A stretch of 64,000 bases of DNA from CAZQXD01 sp964597315 (GTDB lineage Bacteria; Pseudomonadota; Gammaproteobacteria; Competibacterales; Competibacteraceae): the NCBI GenBank assembly GCA_964597315.1, contig CAZQXD010000014.1, positions 1-64,000 on the forward strand, given 5' to 3'. The number at the start of each line of letters is the position of its first letter. Position 1 is the first letter of the stretch. This document shows, piece by piece, positions 34,401-44,761 of the stretch. Position numbers and translations under genes: made by a program. Below the pieces are notes generated by a model. That model ran no database searches and was not told where the DNA came from. It was given only the letters and a program-made list of their open reading frames with translations.

Positions 34401-34968
34401 CGAGCGCAAGACGTATCTGGACAACCAGCACCAGGATCTCGTCCAGGCCCTGGAAACGCTTGAACAGGCCATGGCCCGGATCGACCAGGAGACCCGTGCC
34501 CGATTCAGGGACACGTTTGAGCAAGTGGATGGGGGCTTTAGGGCGCTGTTTCCCCGGCTGTTCGGGGGCGGCGAGGCTCATCTGGAGCTGACCGGCGAGG
34601 ACCTGCTGGAAACCGGCGTGGCCATCATGGCCCGGCCCCCGGGTAAGCGGGTGAGCAATATTCATTTGCTGTCCGGGGGCGAGAAGGCCCTGACCGCCGT
34701 GGCCTTGGTATTCGCCATTTTCCAGCTCAACCCGGCGCCTTTCTGTCTGCTGGATGAGGTAGACGCGCCCCTGGATGAGGCCAATGTGGGGCGATTCGGG
34801 GATCTGGTCAGGGAAATGTCCGAACGGGTACAGTTTATTTTCATTACACATAATAAAGGCACTATGGAGATCGCCCGGCAATTGACGGGGGTTACCATGC
34901 ACGAGCCTGGGGTTTCCCGGCTGGTGGCCGTGGACGTGGACGAGGCCGTCCGCCTGGCGGCGGTCTGA
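31465..34968 (+). CDS. smc: Chromosome segregation ATPase SMC
   Basis: The 1167-residue SMC condensin subunit compacts and segregates the chromosome with ScpA/ScpB. Walker A GPNGCGKS is at 31-38; the C-terminal head has the signature LLSGGEKAL (about 1069) and Walker B FCLLDEVDAPLDEANV (about 1093). Between the heads lie two long coiled coils rich in Glu, Arg and Leu and a hinge at about 515-650 (EALNVETGWERAVETVLSG, GVLARERDI). The length and architecture are complete. It heads the smc-zipA-ligA cluster, common in gammaproteobacteria that use SMC rather than MukB. Confidence 0.97.
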   Translation: MRLTKIKLAGFKSFVDPTTLHLSGNLTGIVGPNGCGKSNVIDAVRWVMGESSARHLRGESMADVIFSGSSSRKPVGRAAIELVFDNSAGELGGPWVQYTEIAVKRQVERDGQSQYFLNGARCRRRDITDIFLGTGLGPRSYAIIEQGMISQVIEAKPEELRVFFEEAAGISKYKERRRETETRIRHTRENLERLEDLRQELGRQLEHLQRQAEKAEQYRRLKSEERQVRAELLALRWRDLDQEAARLEGLIRDRETAAEAVLAQQRRLEAELETGRERRAVLAEALEQAQAGAYEISAGIARLEQALGHRRELDRRRHEELERLETALARLDQEAAADRRQLAERETALAHAEPALEEARAVEAEVHEGLEDAEAAMGDWQSRWDDYSRRAAEPQRQAEVRRTGAEHLEQRLLRHARQVERLALERESLEEDGTRKEVAELERREQAQGEAVERDQQALAALEQAIAGLREEQSRLSAELDRTRSRLQSGRGRLASLETLQEAALGRHEDTVNAWLGEQGLGESPRLAEALNVETGWERAVETVLSGRLEAVCVAGWESKTLDGLERGSVTLLDTGMPPLESESLPNNTLGDKVRAPWPLDSLLAGVGLAEDLDSALARRHGLEGCRTLVTPDGVWLGRNWLRLERGDDAQAGVLARERDIQGLRADLEGDELAESRLSQALENLVQELADRERRRAEGQGEVNRGHREQAALQGELAARRGRLEQMTARRQAIDEELAELRRHAQEDEQALAETRRHLEAALEAMDRLTGEGEALAGEREDHKADLEEWRTRAGEARRQTQDRALAVESLRADLTATRQVLARLEAQQAEQRAGRERLQGEMPLGEHSQAMEQAQLEALLDSRLAAEQRLQEAREAVGVADQTLKDQEKARNAVAARVQEAGQAVQDQRLAWGEARVRRQTLAEQLQELGVAPSVALHELPAEADEAGWQERLGSLERRLQRLGAVNLAAIDECAQVAERKTYLDNQHQDLVQALETLEQAMARIDQETRARFRDTFEQVDGGFRALFPRLFGGGEAHLELTGEDLLETGVAIMARPPGKRVSNIHLLSGGEKALTAVALVFAIFQLNPAPFCLLDEVDAPLDEANVGRFGDLVREMSERVQFIFITHNKGTMEIARQLTGVTMHEPGVSRLVAVDVDEAVRLAAV

Positions 34969-34995
34969 CACCAGAACATATATGAGGTTGTATTG

Positions 34996-35997
34996 ATGGA
35001 CGAATTGCGTCTGCTAGTACTCGGTATCGGAGTGGCGATCATCGCCGCGATCTATCTATGGGGAATGCGGTCTCGTATCAAGGCCCGGCTTCAGGAACGC
35101 CGCCATCGCCTGCACCGCCCGGAAGACGAGCCGGTGTTGAAGATCGACGAGTCCTTGTCCGACTCCCCGGAGCGGGTGCCCGAGGATATTCCCCAGATGA
35201 AACCCAACGACCCCCGCGCCAAATATCGATTGGTGGATGTGGTGGTCACGCCCCGCAGTCCCGAAACCCAGCCGGAGACGGCCAGCGTGGAGACGGCCGC
35301 CGTGGAGACGGCCAGCGTGGAGACGGCCAGCGTGGAGACGGCCAGCGTGGAGACGGCCAGAGTGGAGACGGCCAGAGTGGAGACGGCCAGCGTGGAGACG
35401 GCCAGAGTGGAGACGACCAGCGTGGACACGGAACGCGCCGAGCCGACCGTCTCCAAGCCCACGGCCACGGCCACGGCCACGGCCACGGCCACGGCCCCGC
35501 GCCAGGAGCCGTCCCGTTCGCCCCGGCTATCTCCCAAGCAGGACGAGCCGCCCCGTAAGACTGTAGCCCTGATTATCGCCGCCCCTCGGGGCCAGAAAAT
35601 GCGGGGTGACCGCATACTGCACATCACCCAGGAACTGGACCTCAAGTACAACGCCACGAATGGTGTCTTCGAATGTCCGGCGGATAGCGAAGCCGAACCC
35701 GACCCCGAGCAGGAACCCGTATTCAGCGTCGCCCACCTCAAGGAACCGGGCACTTTCGACTTGAACCATATGCAAACTCTGGAAACCCCAGGGTTGTTGC
35801 TTTTCATGCGCCTGCCCGGCCCGGTGGAGGCGGTATCCTCCCTGGAGTTGATGGTGTCCAGCGCCGGTCAGTTGTCCGAAAAACTCCAAGGCATCATCTG
35901 CGACGAGCGGCGCAATAAGCTGACCAACCAGTCTTTGTCCCATTTGCGCGGTGAAGTGGCTGAGTTCGAGCGCCGGTTGCGGCTGCACAGGCGCTAA
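34996..35997 (+). CDS. zipA: Cell division protein ZipA
   Basis: The 333-residue protein tethers FtsZ to the membrane at midcell. The N-terminal transmembrane helix (about 6-22, LVLGIGVAIIAAIYLWGM) is followed by a basic stretch. A long low-complexity linker includes ten VETAx units (repeat 35275-35424) and (TA)6 (35461-35496). The C-terminal FtsZ-binding domain is at about 190-333 (KTVALIIAAPRG, HITQELDLKYNATNGVFE, GTFDLNHMQTLETPGLLLFM). ATG 34996 follows GAGG. It lies 27 bp after smc and 3 bp before ligA, so they are probably cotranscribed. The linker repeats are the unusual feature. Confidence 0.95.
   Translation: MDELRLLVLGIGVAIIAAIYLWGMRSRIKARLQERRHRLHRPEDEPVLKIDESLSDSPERVPEDIPQMKPNDPRAKYRLVDVVVTPRSPETQPETASVETAAVETASVETASVETASVETARVETARVETASVETARVETTSVDTERAEPTVSKPTATATATATATAPRQEPSRSPRLSPKQDEPPRKTVALIIAAPRGQKMRGDRILHITQELDLKYNATNGVFECPADSEAEPDPEQEPVFSVAHLKEPGTFDLNHMQTLETPGLLLFMRLPGPVEAVSSLELMVSSAGQLSEKLQGIICDERRNKLTNQSLSHLRGEVAEFERRLRLHRR
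35275..35424 (+). repeat. 15-bp minisatellite in zipA, ten units
   Basis: Ten tandem copies of a GAGACGGCCAGCGTG-type unit, differing mainly at codon 4 (AGC, AGA or GCC), encode ETASV-like pentapeptides. The unit is a multiple of three, so gain or loss of copies changes linker length without breaking the frame. Confidence 0.95.
35461..35496 (+). repeat. Hexanucleotide repeat ACGGCC x6 in zipA
   Basis: Six perfect ACGGCC units encode (Thr-Ala)6 in the ZipA linker. The perfect repetition favours replication slippage. Confidence 0.95.
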
Positions 35998-36000
35998 TTC

Positions 36001-38028
36001 GTGGCCGCCCCCAGGGAGGCTCAATCCGAGGCCCTGCGGCTGCGGGAGGCCATCGCCCACCACAACTACCGCTATTACGTGTTGGACGACCCGGAGGTTC
36101 CAGACGCCGAATATGACCGCCTGCTGAACGCGCTCCGGGAACTGGAAGCCGTCCATCCCCAACTGGTGACCCCGGACTCCCCCACCCAGCGGGTGGGAGG
36201 CAAGCCCCTGGACGCTTTTGGGGCGGTGCGCCATGCCCTGCCCATGCTGTCTCTGGATAACGCTTTTGCGGACCGGGACGTGGAGGAGTTCGACCGGCGG
36301 GTGCGGGAGCGTCTGGAGCGGGAGGTCGTGGACTACGCCGTCGAACCCAAGCTTGACGGGCTGGCCGTGAGTCTGCGCTATGAGGACGGCGTGCTGGTCC
36401 AGGGAGCCACCCGGGGCGACGGCGCCACCGGCGAGGACATCACCCTGAATCTGCGCACCATCCCCGCCGTGCCCCTGCGCCTGCGGGGCGAGGGTTGGCC
36501 CCAGGTGCTGGAGGCGCGGGGTGAGGTATTCATGCCTCGGGCCGGTTTCGAGCGACTCAACGCGCAGGCCCGCCAGGCCGGTGAAAAAACCTTTGCCAAC
36601 CCCCGCAACGCCGCCGCCGGCAGCCTCCGGCAACTGGACCCCCGGGTCACCGCCCGCCGCCCCCTGGACCTGTTCTGCTACGGCCTGGGCCAGGTGGAGG
36701 GGGGCGAGCTGCCCGGTCGCCACGGTGAAATTCTAAAGCGACTGCGGGATTGGGGATTGCGGGTTTGCCCGGAGCGGGCGGTGGTGAAGGGCATACAAGG
36801 TTGCCTGGACTTCTACCGGCGGATACTGGCGCAACGCCAGGACCTGCCCTACGAAATCGACGGGGTGGTCTACAAGGTGGACCGCCTGGACTGGCAGCGG
36901 GAATTGGGCTTCGTGGCCCGGGCGCCCCGCTGGGCCATTGCCCATAAATTCCCGGCCCAGGAAGAACTGACCACGGTGGAGGCTATCCAGATTCAGGTGG
37001 GGCGTACCGGCGCCCTGACCCCGGTGGCGCGGCTGGCTCCGGTGTCCGTGGGGGGGGTGACAGTGACCAACGCTACCCTCCACAACGCCGACGAAGTGGC
37101 CCGCAAGGACGTGCGAGTGGGGGATACGGTGAGCGTGCGCCGGGCCGGAGATGTGATCCCTGAGGTAGTGAGGGTGGTCCTTGACCGCCGCCCCGAGGGT
37201 AGCGAGCCGTTTTCTATGCCCACGACCTGCCCGGTGTGCGACTCCAGGGTGATGCGCCCCCCGGGCGAGGCGGTGACCCGGTGCAGCGGCGGTCTGTACT
37301 GCGCCGCCCAGCGCAAGGAGGCCCTGCGCCATTTCGCCTCCCGGCGGGCCATGGATATCGAAGGTCTGGGGGACAAACGGGTGGAACAACTGGTGGAGCG
37401 GGACCTGGTGCAGAGTCCCGCCGATCTCTATACCCTCGAAGTGGACACCTTGGCGGGGTTGGAGCGGATGGGCCAAAAATCCGCCGAAAATCTGGTCAAG
37501 GCCCTGGGAGCCAGCAAACAGACCACCCTGGAGCGGTTTCTCTATGCCCTGGGCATCCGCGAGGTGGGGGAGGCCACCGCCCTGGCCTTGGCCCGGCATT
37601 TTGGCGCCCTGGACCCGCTGATGACCGCCGACCCCGAGCGGCTGCAACAGGTGCCCGACGTGGGTCCAGCGGTGGCCGCCCAGGTCCATGGATTTTTTCA
37701 GGAGTCCCACAATCGAGAGGTCATCGACGCCCTGCGCCGGGCCGGCGTGACCTGGACCGAGACGGAAACCGGCAACGGCGGGGAGCGGACCCTGGCGGGC
37801 AAAACCTTCGTACTGACTGGCCGTCTGGACAGCCTCACCCGGGATGAGGCCAAGGCTCGGTTGCAGGCCCTAGGGGCCAAGGTCTCTAGCGGCGTATCCA
37901 AAAAAACCGACTATCTGGTGGCCGGGGCCGAGCCGGGATCGAAGTTGAAAATGGCCCGGGAGCTGGGGGTGGCGGTGCTGGATGAGGCAGGTCTATTGGG
38001 CGTGTTGGGGGGTTCGAGCGAAGCCTAG
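36001..38028 (+). CDS. ligA: NAD-dependent DNA ligase LigA
   Basis: The 675-residue ligase seals nicks using NAD. The Ia domain (HHNYRYYVLDDPEVPDAEYD) binds NMN; adenylation Lys117 is in YAVEPKLDGLAVSLRY. The OB fold has NATLHNADEVARKDVRVGD, and the four-cysteine zinc finger has CPVCDSRVM and later cysteines near RCSGGLYC. Helix-hairpin-helix repeats (GIREVGEATALALARHFG) and a C-terminal BRCT domain (GKTFVLTGRL, GAKVSSGVSKKTDYLVAG) complete the usual length. The start is GTG, 3 bp after the zipA stop. It is the last gene of the smc-zipA-ligA cluster. Confidence 0.97.
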   Translation: MAAPREAQSEALRLREAIAHHNYRYYVLDDPEVPDAEYDRLLNALRELEAVHPQLVTPDSPTQRVGGKPLDAFGAVRHALPMLSLDNAFADRDVEEFDRRVRERLEREVVDYAVEPKLDGLAVSLRYEDGVLVQGATRGDGATGEDITLNLRTIPAVPLRLRGEGWPQVLEARGEVFMPRAGFERLNAQARQAGEKTFANPRNAAAGSLRQLDPRVTARRPLDLFCYGLGQVEGGELPGRHGEILKRLRDWGLRVCPERAVVKGIQGCLDFYRRILAQRQDLPYEIDGVVYKVDRLDWQRELGFVARAPRWAIAHKFPAQEELTTVEAIQIQVGRTGALTPVARLAPVSVGGVTVTNATLHNADEVARKDVRVGDTVSVRRAGDVIPEVVRVVLDRRPEGSEPFSMPTTCPVCDSRVMRPPGEAVTRCSGGLYCAAQRKEALRHFASRRAMDIEGLGDKRVEQLVERDLVQSPADLYTLEVDTLAGLERMGQKSAENLVKALGASKQTTLERFLYALGIREVGEATALALARHFGALDPLMTADPERLQQVPDVGPAVAAQVHGFFQESHNREVIDALRRAGVTWTETETGNGGERTLAGKTFVLTGRLDSLTRDEAKARLQALGAKVSSGVSKKTDYLVAGAEPGSKLKMARELGVAVLDEAGLLGVLGGSSEA

Positions 38029-38050
38029 TCCAAGGCGTATTCGAAGCCAG

Positions 38051-39490
38051 CTACTGCCCCGCCTGGGGGTGGCCCGTGGGCGGCGATACCGGCTCGAACA
38101 GTGTTTCCAGCAGCGCCGGGTCCTCGAACTGACGCCGACCCACGAAGGCCACGGCGTGATGCCCTCGTTCCCGCATGGTCCCCGGCGAAGGAACGCCCAT
38201 GGGCCAGAGCAGCCAGCGTTCCAGCCGTTCGCTGCCGGATACCAGGCCATCGGCGTCAAATAGCCCGCGTCGCCCGCCCCCCGCCACGGGAGTGGCATAC
38301 AGCTCCGTATAGTTCCGCCACAGCCAGGGGGTCCCCGAGGGCTGGTCGGCGTACACCTGTATTAGATAATGACTGCCCGAAGTCAGGCGCAACACCAGCC
38401 GTTGCCCTGGGCCGGGCCGTGGGAGCGGCTGGGGGAGCAGGGGGAGTTCCGGCAGGGCCCGGGCCGCTGCCCGCAAGCGCAGCCGGGGACCAGGGAAAAA
38501 CAGATGATAGCAGCCGCAGGGGTGGATGCTGTCGTACACCAGCGGTGCGCCGTCCTCGTCCAGAGTGACCCGCCACAGCAGCCCGTCCAGGGGACCGCCC
38601 AGAATATCCAGGGGGCCGCTCCGAGGCCGACCGGCGAACCAGATCAGATAATTCAGTTGCGCCAGTGTTCGGCCCCGCCAGCGGGTCCAGGACAGATACC
38701 CATAGACTGTCGGCGTGGTCGGGTCCACCGTGGGCCGGTCTCCTACCCAGACTGGTCGGCCCGGTAGGTCGAAATCCCCCAGAGTGTCGATTTCGAACAC
38801 CGGGGCGTGGGCCGCGAACAGGGCGGCTAGGGGCAGGGACCGCTCCAGATGAGGCGGGGGCCTGAACGGAGTGGTGGATGGCGAAGGGGGGCGATAACGG
38901 ATCAGCCGCCCTTGGGGTGGGGCCGGATCGGCGAAGGCCGCCAAGGTCTCTTGTTGGTAGCGGTCGATGCCATGGCTGACCGCCAGGGCGGTCAGGGGAT
39001 ATAAGCCCAACACCCGGTTGAGCAACCGGTAATCAGAGGGGACTTTGGCCGCTTGGCGTAGGGCCGCCAAGCGGCGAGGATCGCCCAAATCCGCCCTGGC
39101 CAGCGTCTCGGCGCAATTTGCCAGGGCCAGGGGCAGGGGCTTTGGCGTAAGGGCGTCCAGCCGCTCCAGTGCTTCCAAGGGCAAGCTGGCCAGTTCCACT
39201 GCCCGGGCCTCCCGGTCCAATGCCGCCATGGCCCGCCACCAGCCGGTCGGCGTCACGGGCGCCGGGGCTTGATCCTGGACGTCGGCCAGATAGCGGTCCA
39301 CCCGCAGATAGGGAAAGCCGGGTACCGGTCGGGGATACGAAGGCCGTATCCCGGCGCGATTCACCGTCGCGTCCACGGCGGCATAGAGATCCAGGCAGGC
39401 GGCAGCGTCTGGATTCCGGGGTGGTGGCGGCAGGGTTGCGCAACCGGCCATGGCCACGATCAGGATTAAAACAGCCGGTATCAGGGGCAT
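38051..39490 (-). CDS. Lipoprotein of unknown function, 479 residues
   Basis: The signal peptide ends in a lipobox (VAMAGC), predicting lipid anchoring. The mature protein has Pro-rich stretches (TLPPPPRNP, RPPSPSTTPFRPPP) around a conserved-looking core. That core includes YLRVDRYLADVQD, LTALAVSHGIDRYQQETLAA, FEIDTLGDFDLPGRPVW, NYLIWFAGRPRSGPLDILGG and SIHPCGCYHLFFPGP. I do not recognise a family. Its cysteine pair and the many Arg/Trp residues suggest a folded periplasmic protein. It ends 22 bp from the ligA stop, convergent, so the two share a terminator region. Confidence 0.65.
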   Translation of the reverse strand: MPLIPAVLILIVAMAGCATLPPPPRNPDAAACLDLYAAVDATVNRAGIRPSYPRPVPGFPYLRVDRYLADVQDQAPAPVTPTGWWRAMAALDREARAVELASLPLEALERLDALTPKPLPLALANCAETLARADLGDPRRLAALRQAAKVPSDYRLLNRVLGLYPLTALAVSHGIDRYQQETLAAFADPAPPQGRLIRYRPPSPSTTPFRPPPHLERSLPLAALFAAHAPVFEIDTLGDFDLPGRPVWVGDRPTVDPTTPTVYGYLSWTRWRGRTLAQLNYLIWFAGRPRSGPLDILGGPLDGLLWRVTLDEDGAPLVYDSIHPCGCYHLFFPGPRLRLRAAARALPELPLLPQPLPRPGPGQRLVLRLTSGSHYLIQVYADQPSGTPWLWRNYTELYATPVAGGGRRGLFDADGLVSGSERLERWLLWPMGVPSPGTMRERGHHAVAFVGRRQFEDPALLETLFEPVSPPTGHPQAGQ

Positions 39491-39598
39491 GGGGACGACA
39501 GTTCAGAGGGGTTTTCCGGTAGACCCCGTGGCGGGCCGGAAGTGCCTTGGGTCCTGAACTATGCTTGTTCCATCGTCAATCATACTCGGATCGTTACT

Positions 39599-41974
39599 AT
39601 GCGTTTTGGCAAACGGCTTCATCACCTGAACTTCGATTATGGCAAGCTACCGACTGTCACCGCCACCGGGGTGCGGCTGACCGGATCTTCCGGCGGCGCC
39701 GAGCTGCGCTGCGCGGAGATCACCGGCTTTTGTCTGCGGCTCAGCATCGACAACGACCAGGTGGCCCAAAAGCGCCAGTATTCCATGGGCATTCGCGAGG
39801 CCCACCGCCAGGGTCAACCAGTGCTACCCGCCGACGGCCTGCCCCGGTTCCATTGTGGAGCTGGACATGTGGATTGCCAGGGGGCCGGGTTGCGGGTGGA
39901 GTTGGCCGAAGGGGGTGTGCTGGAAACCCTGGAACAGGGGCTGGGCTGGAATGGCGAGCAATTGATTCTGAACTTCAGGGCGGAGGCGGTGAGCGGTGTG
40001 TACGGCGCCGGGGAACGCACCCGCAAGCTCAACAAAAGCGGCGACAGCCTGGACTTCTGGAACGTGGATGTGGTGGCCGAGCATCCCAACAGTTATCAGC
40101 GGGACGACTACGACCCGGCTTATGTGTCCATTCCCTTGTTGATCCTCAAGACCGCCGATGCCTATTTCGGGCTGTATTTCGACAACCCGGGCCGGGCGCT
40201 GCTCGACGTGGGCAACACCCGGCCCGGCGTACTCTGCTACCAGTCCCTGGCCGGTAATACCGAGTTGTATATTATCAATGGTCCTACCCTGCGCAACGTG
40301 GTGCGCAATTTCACGGAACTCACCGGGCGTCACGAACTCCCGCCCCTCTGGGCGCTGGGCTATCACCAGTGTCGTTGGGGCTATCAGACCGAGGCCGAAT
40401 TCCTGGAACTCAAAGACCAGTTCGCCCGCCACGATATCCCGGTCAGTGTGCTTTGGCACGATATCGACTATATGGACGGCTACCGGGTGTTCACCTGGAA
40501 CCGGGACGAATTCCCCGACCCGGCCCGCTTGGGGACCACCTTAAAAGCCGCCCATATCCACTCAGTGGCCATCGTCGATCCTGGGGTGAAACTGGACCCA
40601 GGCTACCCGGTCTACGATGACGGCCAGCGCCAGAACGCGTTCTGTAAAACCAACAGCGGCAAAGACTTCGTGGGCGTGGTCTGGCCTGGGGATACGGTAT
40701 TCCCAGACTTTAGCCGCCCGTCGGCGCGGGACTGGTGGGCGGGCTGGTTAGGGCGGTTTCTGAGCGAGGGGGCGGTGGACGGAGCCTGGCTGGATATGAA
40801 CGAGCCGGCCACCGTGGCCATCCATGAGGACGATATGCTATTCGAAAACGGTACTGTCCCCCATCACCGCTACCATAACCAGTACGGTCTGCTCATGGCC
40901 ATGGCCTCCCGGGGGGCATTCGATGAGCGCACCCGGCCGTTTCTACTGACCCGCTCCGCCTTTACGGGCATCCAACGCTACGCCGCCGTGTGGACTGGGG
41001 ACAATTGCAGCAACTGGGGGCATTTACGGATGACCATTCCCGCCACCCTCAATCTGGGCCTGTCTGGGGTGGCCTTCAATGGCCCGGATGTGGGCGGCTT
41101 TATGGGCCATACCACCCCGGAACTGCTGAGCCGTTGGTACCAGGCGGGGTTTCTGTTCCCGTTTTTCCGCAACCACTCCATGCGCGACTCCAAGACCCAG
41201 GAGCCATGGCAGTTCGGAGACGAGTGCCTGGGCATCGCCCGGGACGCCATCCACACCCGCTACCGGCTGTTGCCCTATATCTATACGCTGTTTTTCGAAC
41301 ACTGGCTCACCGGCGACCCGGTATTGCGGCCCCTGCTCTACGAATTCGATGGGGAGGAGCTGGAAAACCTGGACGAGCAGTACTTATTGGGCGATGCGTT
41401 GATGGCCGCCCCCATCGTCCACGGGGAAGGGACCGACCGGGTGGTGGTGCGGGACGGGGTAAAGCGACATCTGCGCTATATCACTTTTCCGCCCGGCTGG
41501 TGGTACGACCTCAACCGCGGCGCCTGGCTCCAGGGCGGCGGTACCCAGCCCTATGCCGCAGCCCTGGACGAAACCCCCTTATTCGCCCGGGACGGGGCCG
41601 CCATTCCCTGGTATCCGGGACCGCTGACCAACGGTCGCATGGATTGGGACCGCTTGGAACTGCACCTGTTCAGCCGAGAGCAGCCCGCCAAGCTGACCCT
41701 GTATCTCGATGATCGGGAGAGTCGGGATTATCTGCATGGGGCCTATGGCATCGTCCATGTGACGGCCACGGTAGGGGGCGGGAGGCTGCGTTTGCAGATT
41801 GATGAAGAAGGCAATTATCCCAAGGGCGCCGTGGCTTTCACGCCGGTGCTGTACGGCCACGACGGGGTGGCCGATGTCGAGATACGCCTGAACGGCGAGG
41901 CGCGAACCCTGGCTCTGAAAGACGCCACCCGGCGCTGGCTGGGCAAGGAACTGCCCGTGTCGGCGGGCGGCTAA
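39599..41974 (+). CDS. GH31 family alpha-glucosidase
   Basis: The 791-residue glycoside hydrolase family 31 enzyme releases glucose from alpha-linked glucans. The catalytic nucleophile is Asp399 in GAWLDMNEPAT, and the acid/base aspartate is expected in WTGDNCSNWGHL. Other blocks are GVYGAGERTRKLNKSG, WALGYHQCRWGYQTEAEF, VLWHDIDYMDGYRVFTW, GPDVGGFMGHTTPELLSRW and FFRNHSM. I chose ATG 39599 since the upstream 19 codons are unlike the family. No signal peptide, so cytosolic. It is convergent with glycogen phosphorylase, consistent with a shared glycogen/maltodextrin breakdown role, though they are separate transcripts. Confidence 0.92.
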   Translation: MRFGKRLHHLNFDYGKLPTVTATGVRLTGSSGGAELRCAEITGFCLRLSIDNDQVAQKRQYSMGIREAHRQGQPVLPADGLPRFHCGAGHVDCQGAGLRVELAEGGVLETLEQGLGWNGEQLILNFRAEAVSGVYGAGERTRKLNKSGDSLDFWNVDVVAEHPNSYQRDDYDPAYVSIPLLILKTADAYFGLYFDNPGRALLDVGNTRPGVLCYQSLAGNTELYIINGPTLRNVVRNFTELTGRHELPPLWALGYHQCRWGYQTEAEFLELKDQFARHDIPVSVLWHDIDYMDGYRVFTWNRDEFPDPARLGTTLKAAHIHSVAIVDPGVKLDPGYPVYDDGQRQNAFCKTNSGKDFVGVVWPGDTVFPDFSRPSARDWWAGWLGRFLSEGAVDGAWLDMNEPATVAIHEDDMLFENGTVPHHRYHNQYGLLMAMASRGAFDERTRPFLLTRSAFTGIQRYAAVWTGDNCSNWGHLRMTIPATLNLGLSGVAFNGPDVGGFMGHTTPELLSRWYQAGFLFPFFRNHSMRDSKTQEPWQFGDECLGIARDAIHTRYRLLPYIYTLFFEHWLTGDPVLRPLLYEFDGEELENLDEQYLLGDALMAAPIVHGEGTDRVVVRDGVKRHLRYITFPPGWWYDLNRGAWLQGGGTQPYAAALDETPLFARDGAAIPWYPGPLTNGRMDWDRLELHLFSREQPAKLTLYLDDRESRDYLHGAYGIVHVTATVGGGRLRLQIDEEGNYPKGAVAFTPVLYGHDGVADVEIRLNGEARTLALKDATRRWLGKELPVSAGG

Positions 41975-41979
41975 GGGAT

Positions 41980-42024
41980 GGCCCCACGCCCACGGCGGTG
42001 TGATTGGCCGTGGGCGTGGGGGCC
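41980..42024. terminator. Strong bidirectional hairpin between GH31 and glgP
   Basis: The 17 bases at 41980-41996 (GGCCCCACGCCCACGGC) are the inverse of 42007-42024, with a single extra G. The 10-base loop lies in the gap between two convergent genes, so it should stop transcription from either side. Confidence 0.8.
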
Positions 42025-42029
42025 TGGAG

Positions 42030-44552
<2,523 letters not shown>

Positions 44553-44761
44553 GGTTCATTCCGGGAGAGGCTGTCGGTCGGAAGAGGAGAGGGCCGCGAT
44601 GCCTCGTAATAAATACGATACACCCCGAAATTTCGAGTATAAACCATGAGCGCGGGGCTGGGGGAACCCTAGGCCGTGCCCCCGGGGTTGGGGGCTGCTA
44701 GGAAAAGCGGCCTATCGGTATGAAATCGGCCTTCACTGTACTCTTCTGGAGAGTCATTACG

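Noticed and set aside
35275..35496. CRISPR-like array
   Set aside because: The repeats are contiguous coding units with no spacers.
35058..35566. Alternative frames through the zipA repeats
   Set aside because: They are produced by the tandem repeats read out of frame (GDGQR and RRPAW runs); ZipA domains lie in the main frame.
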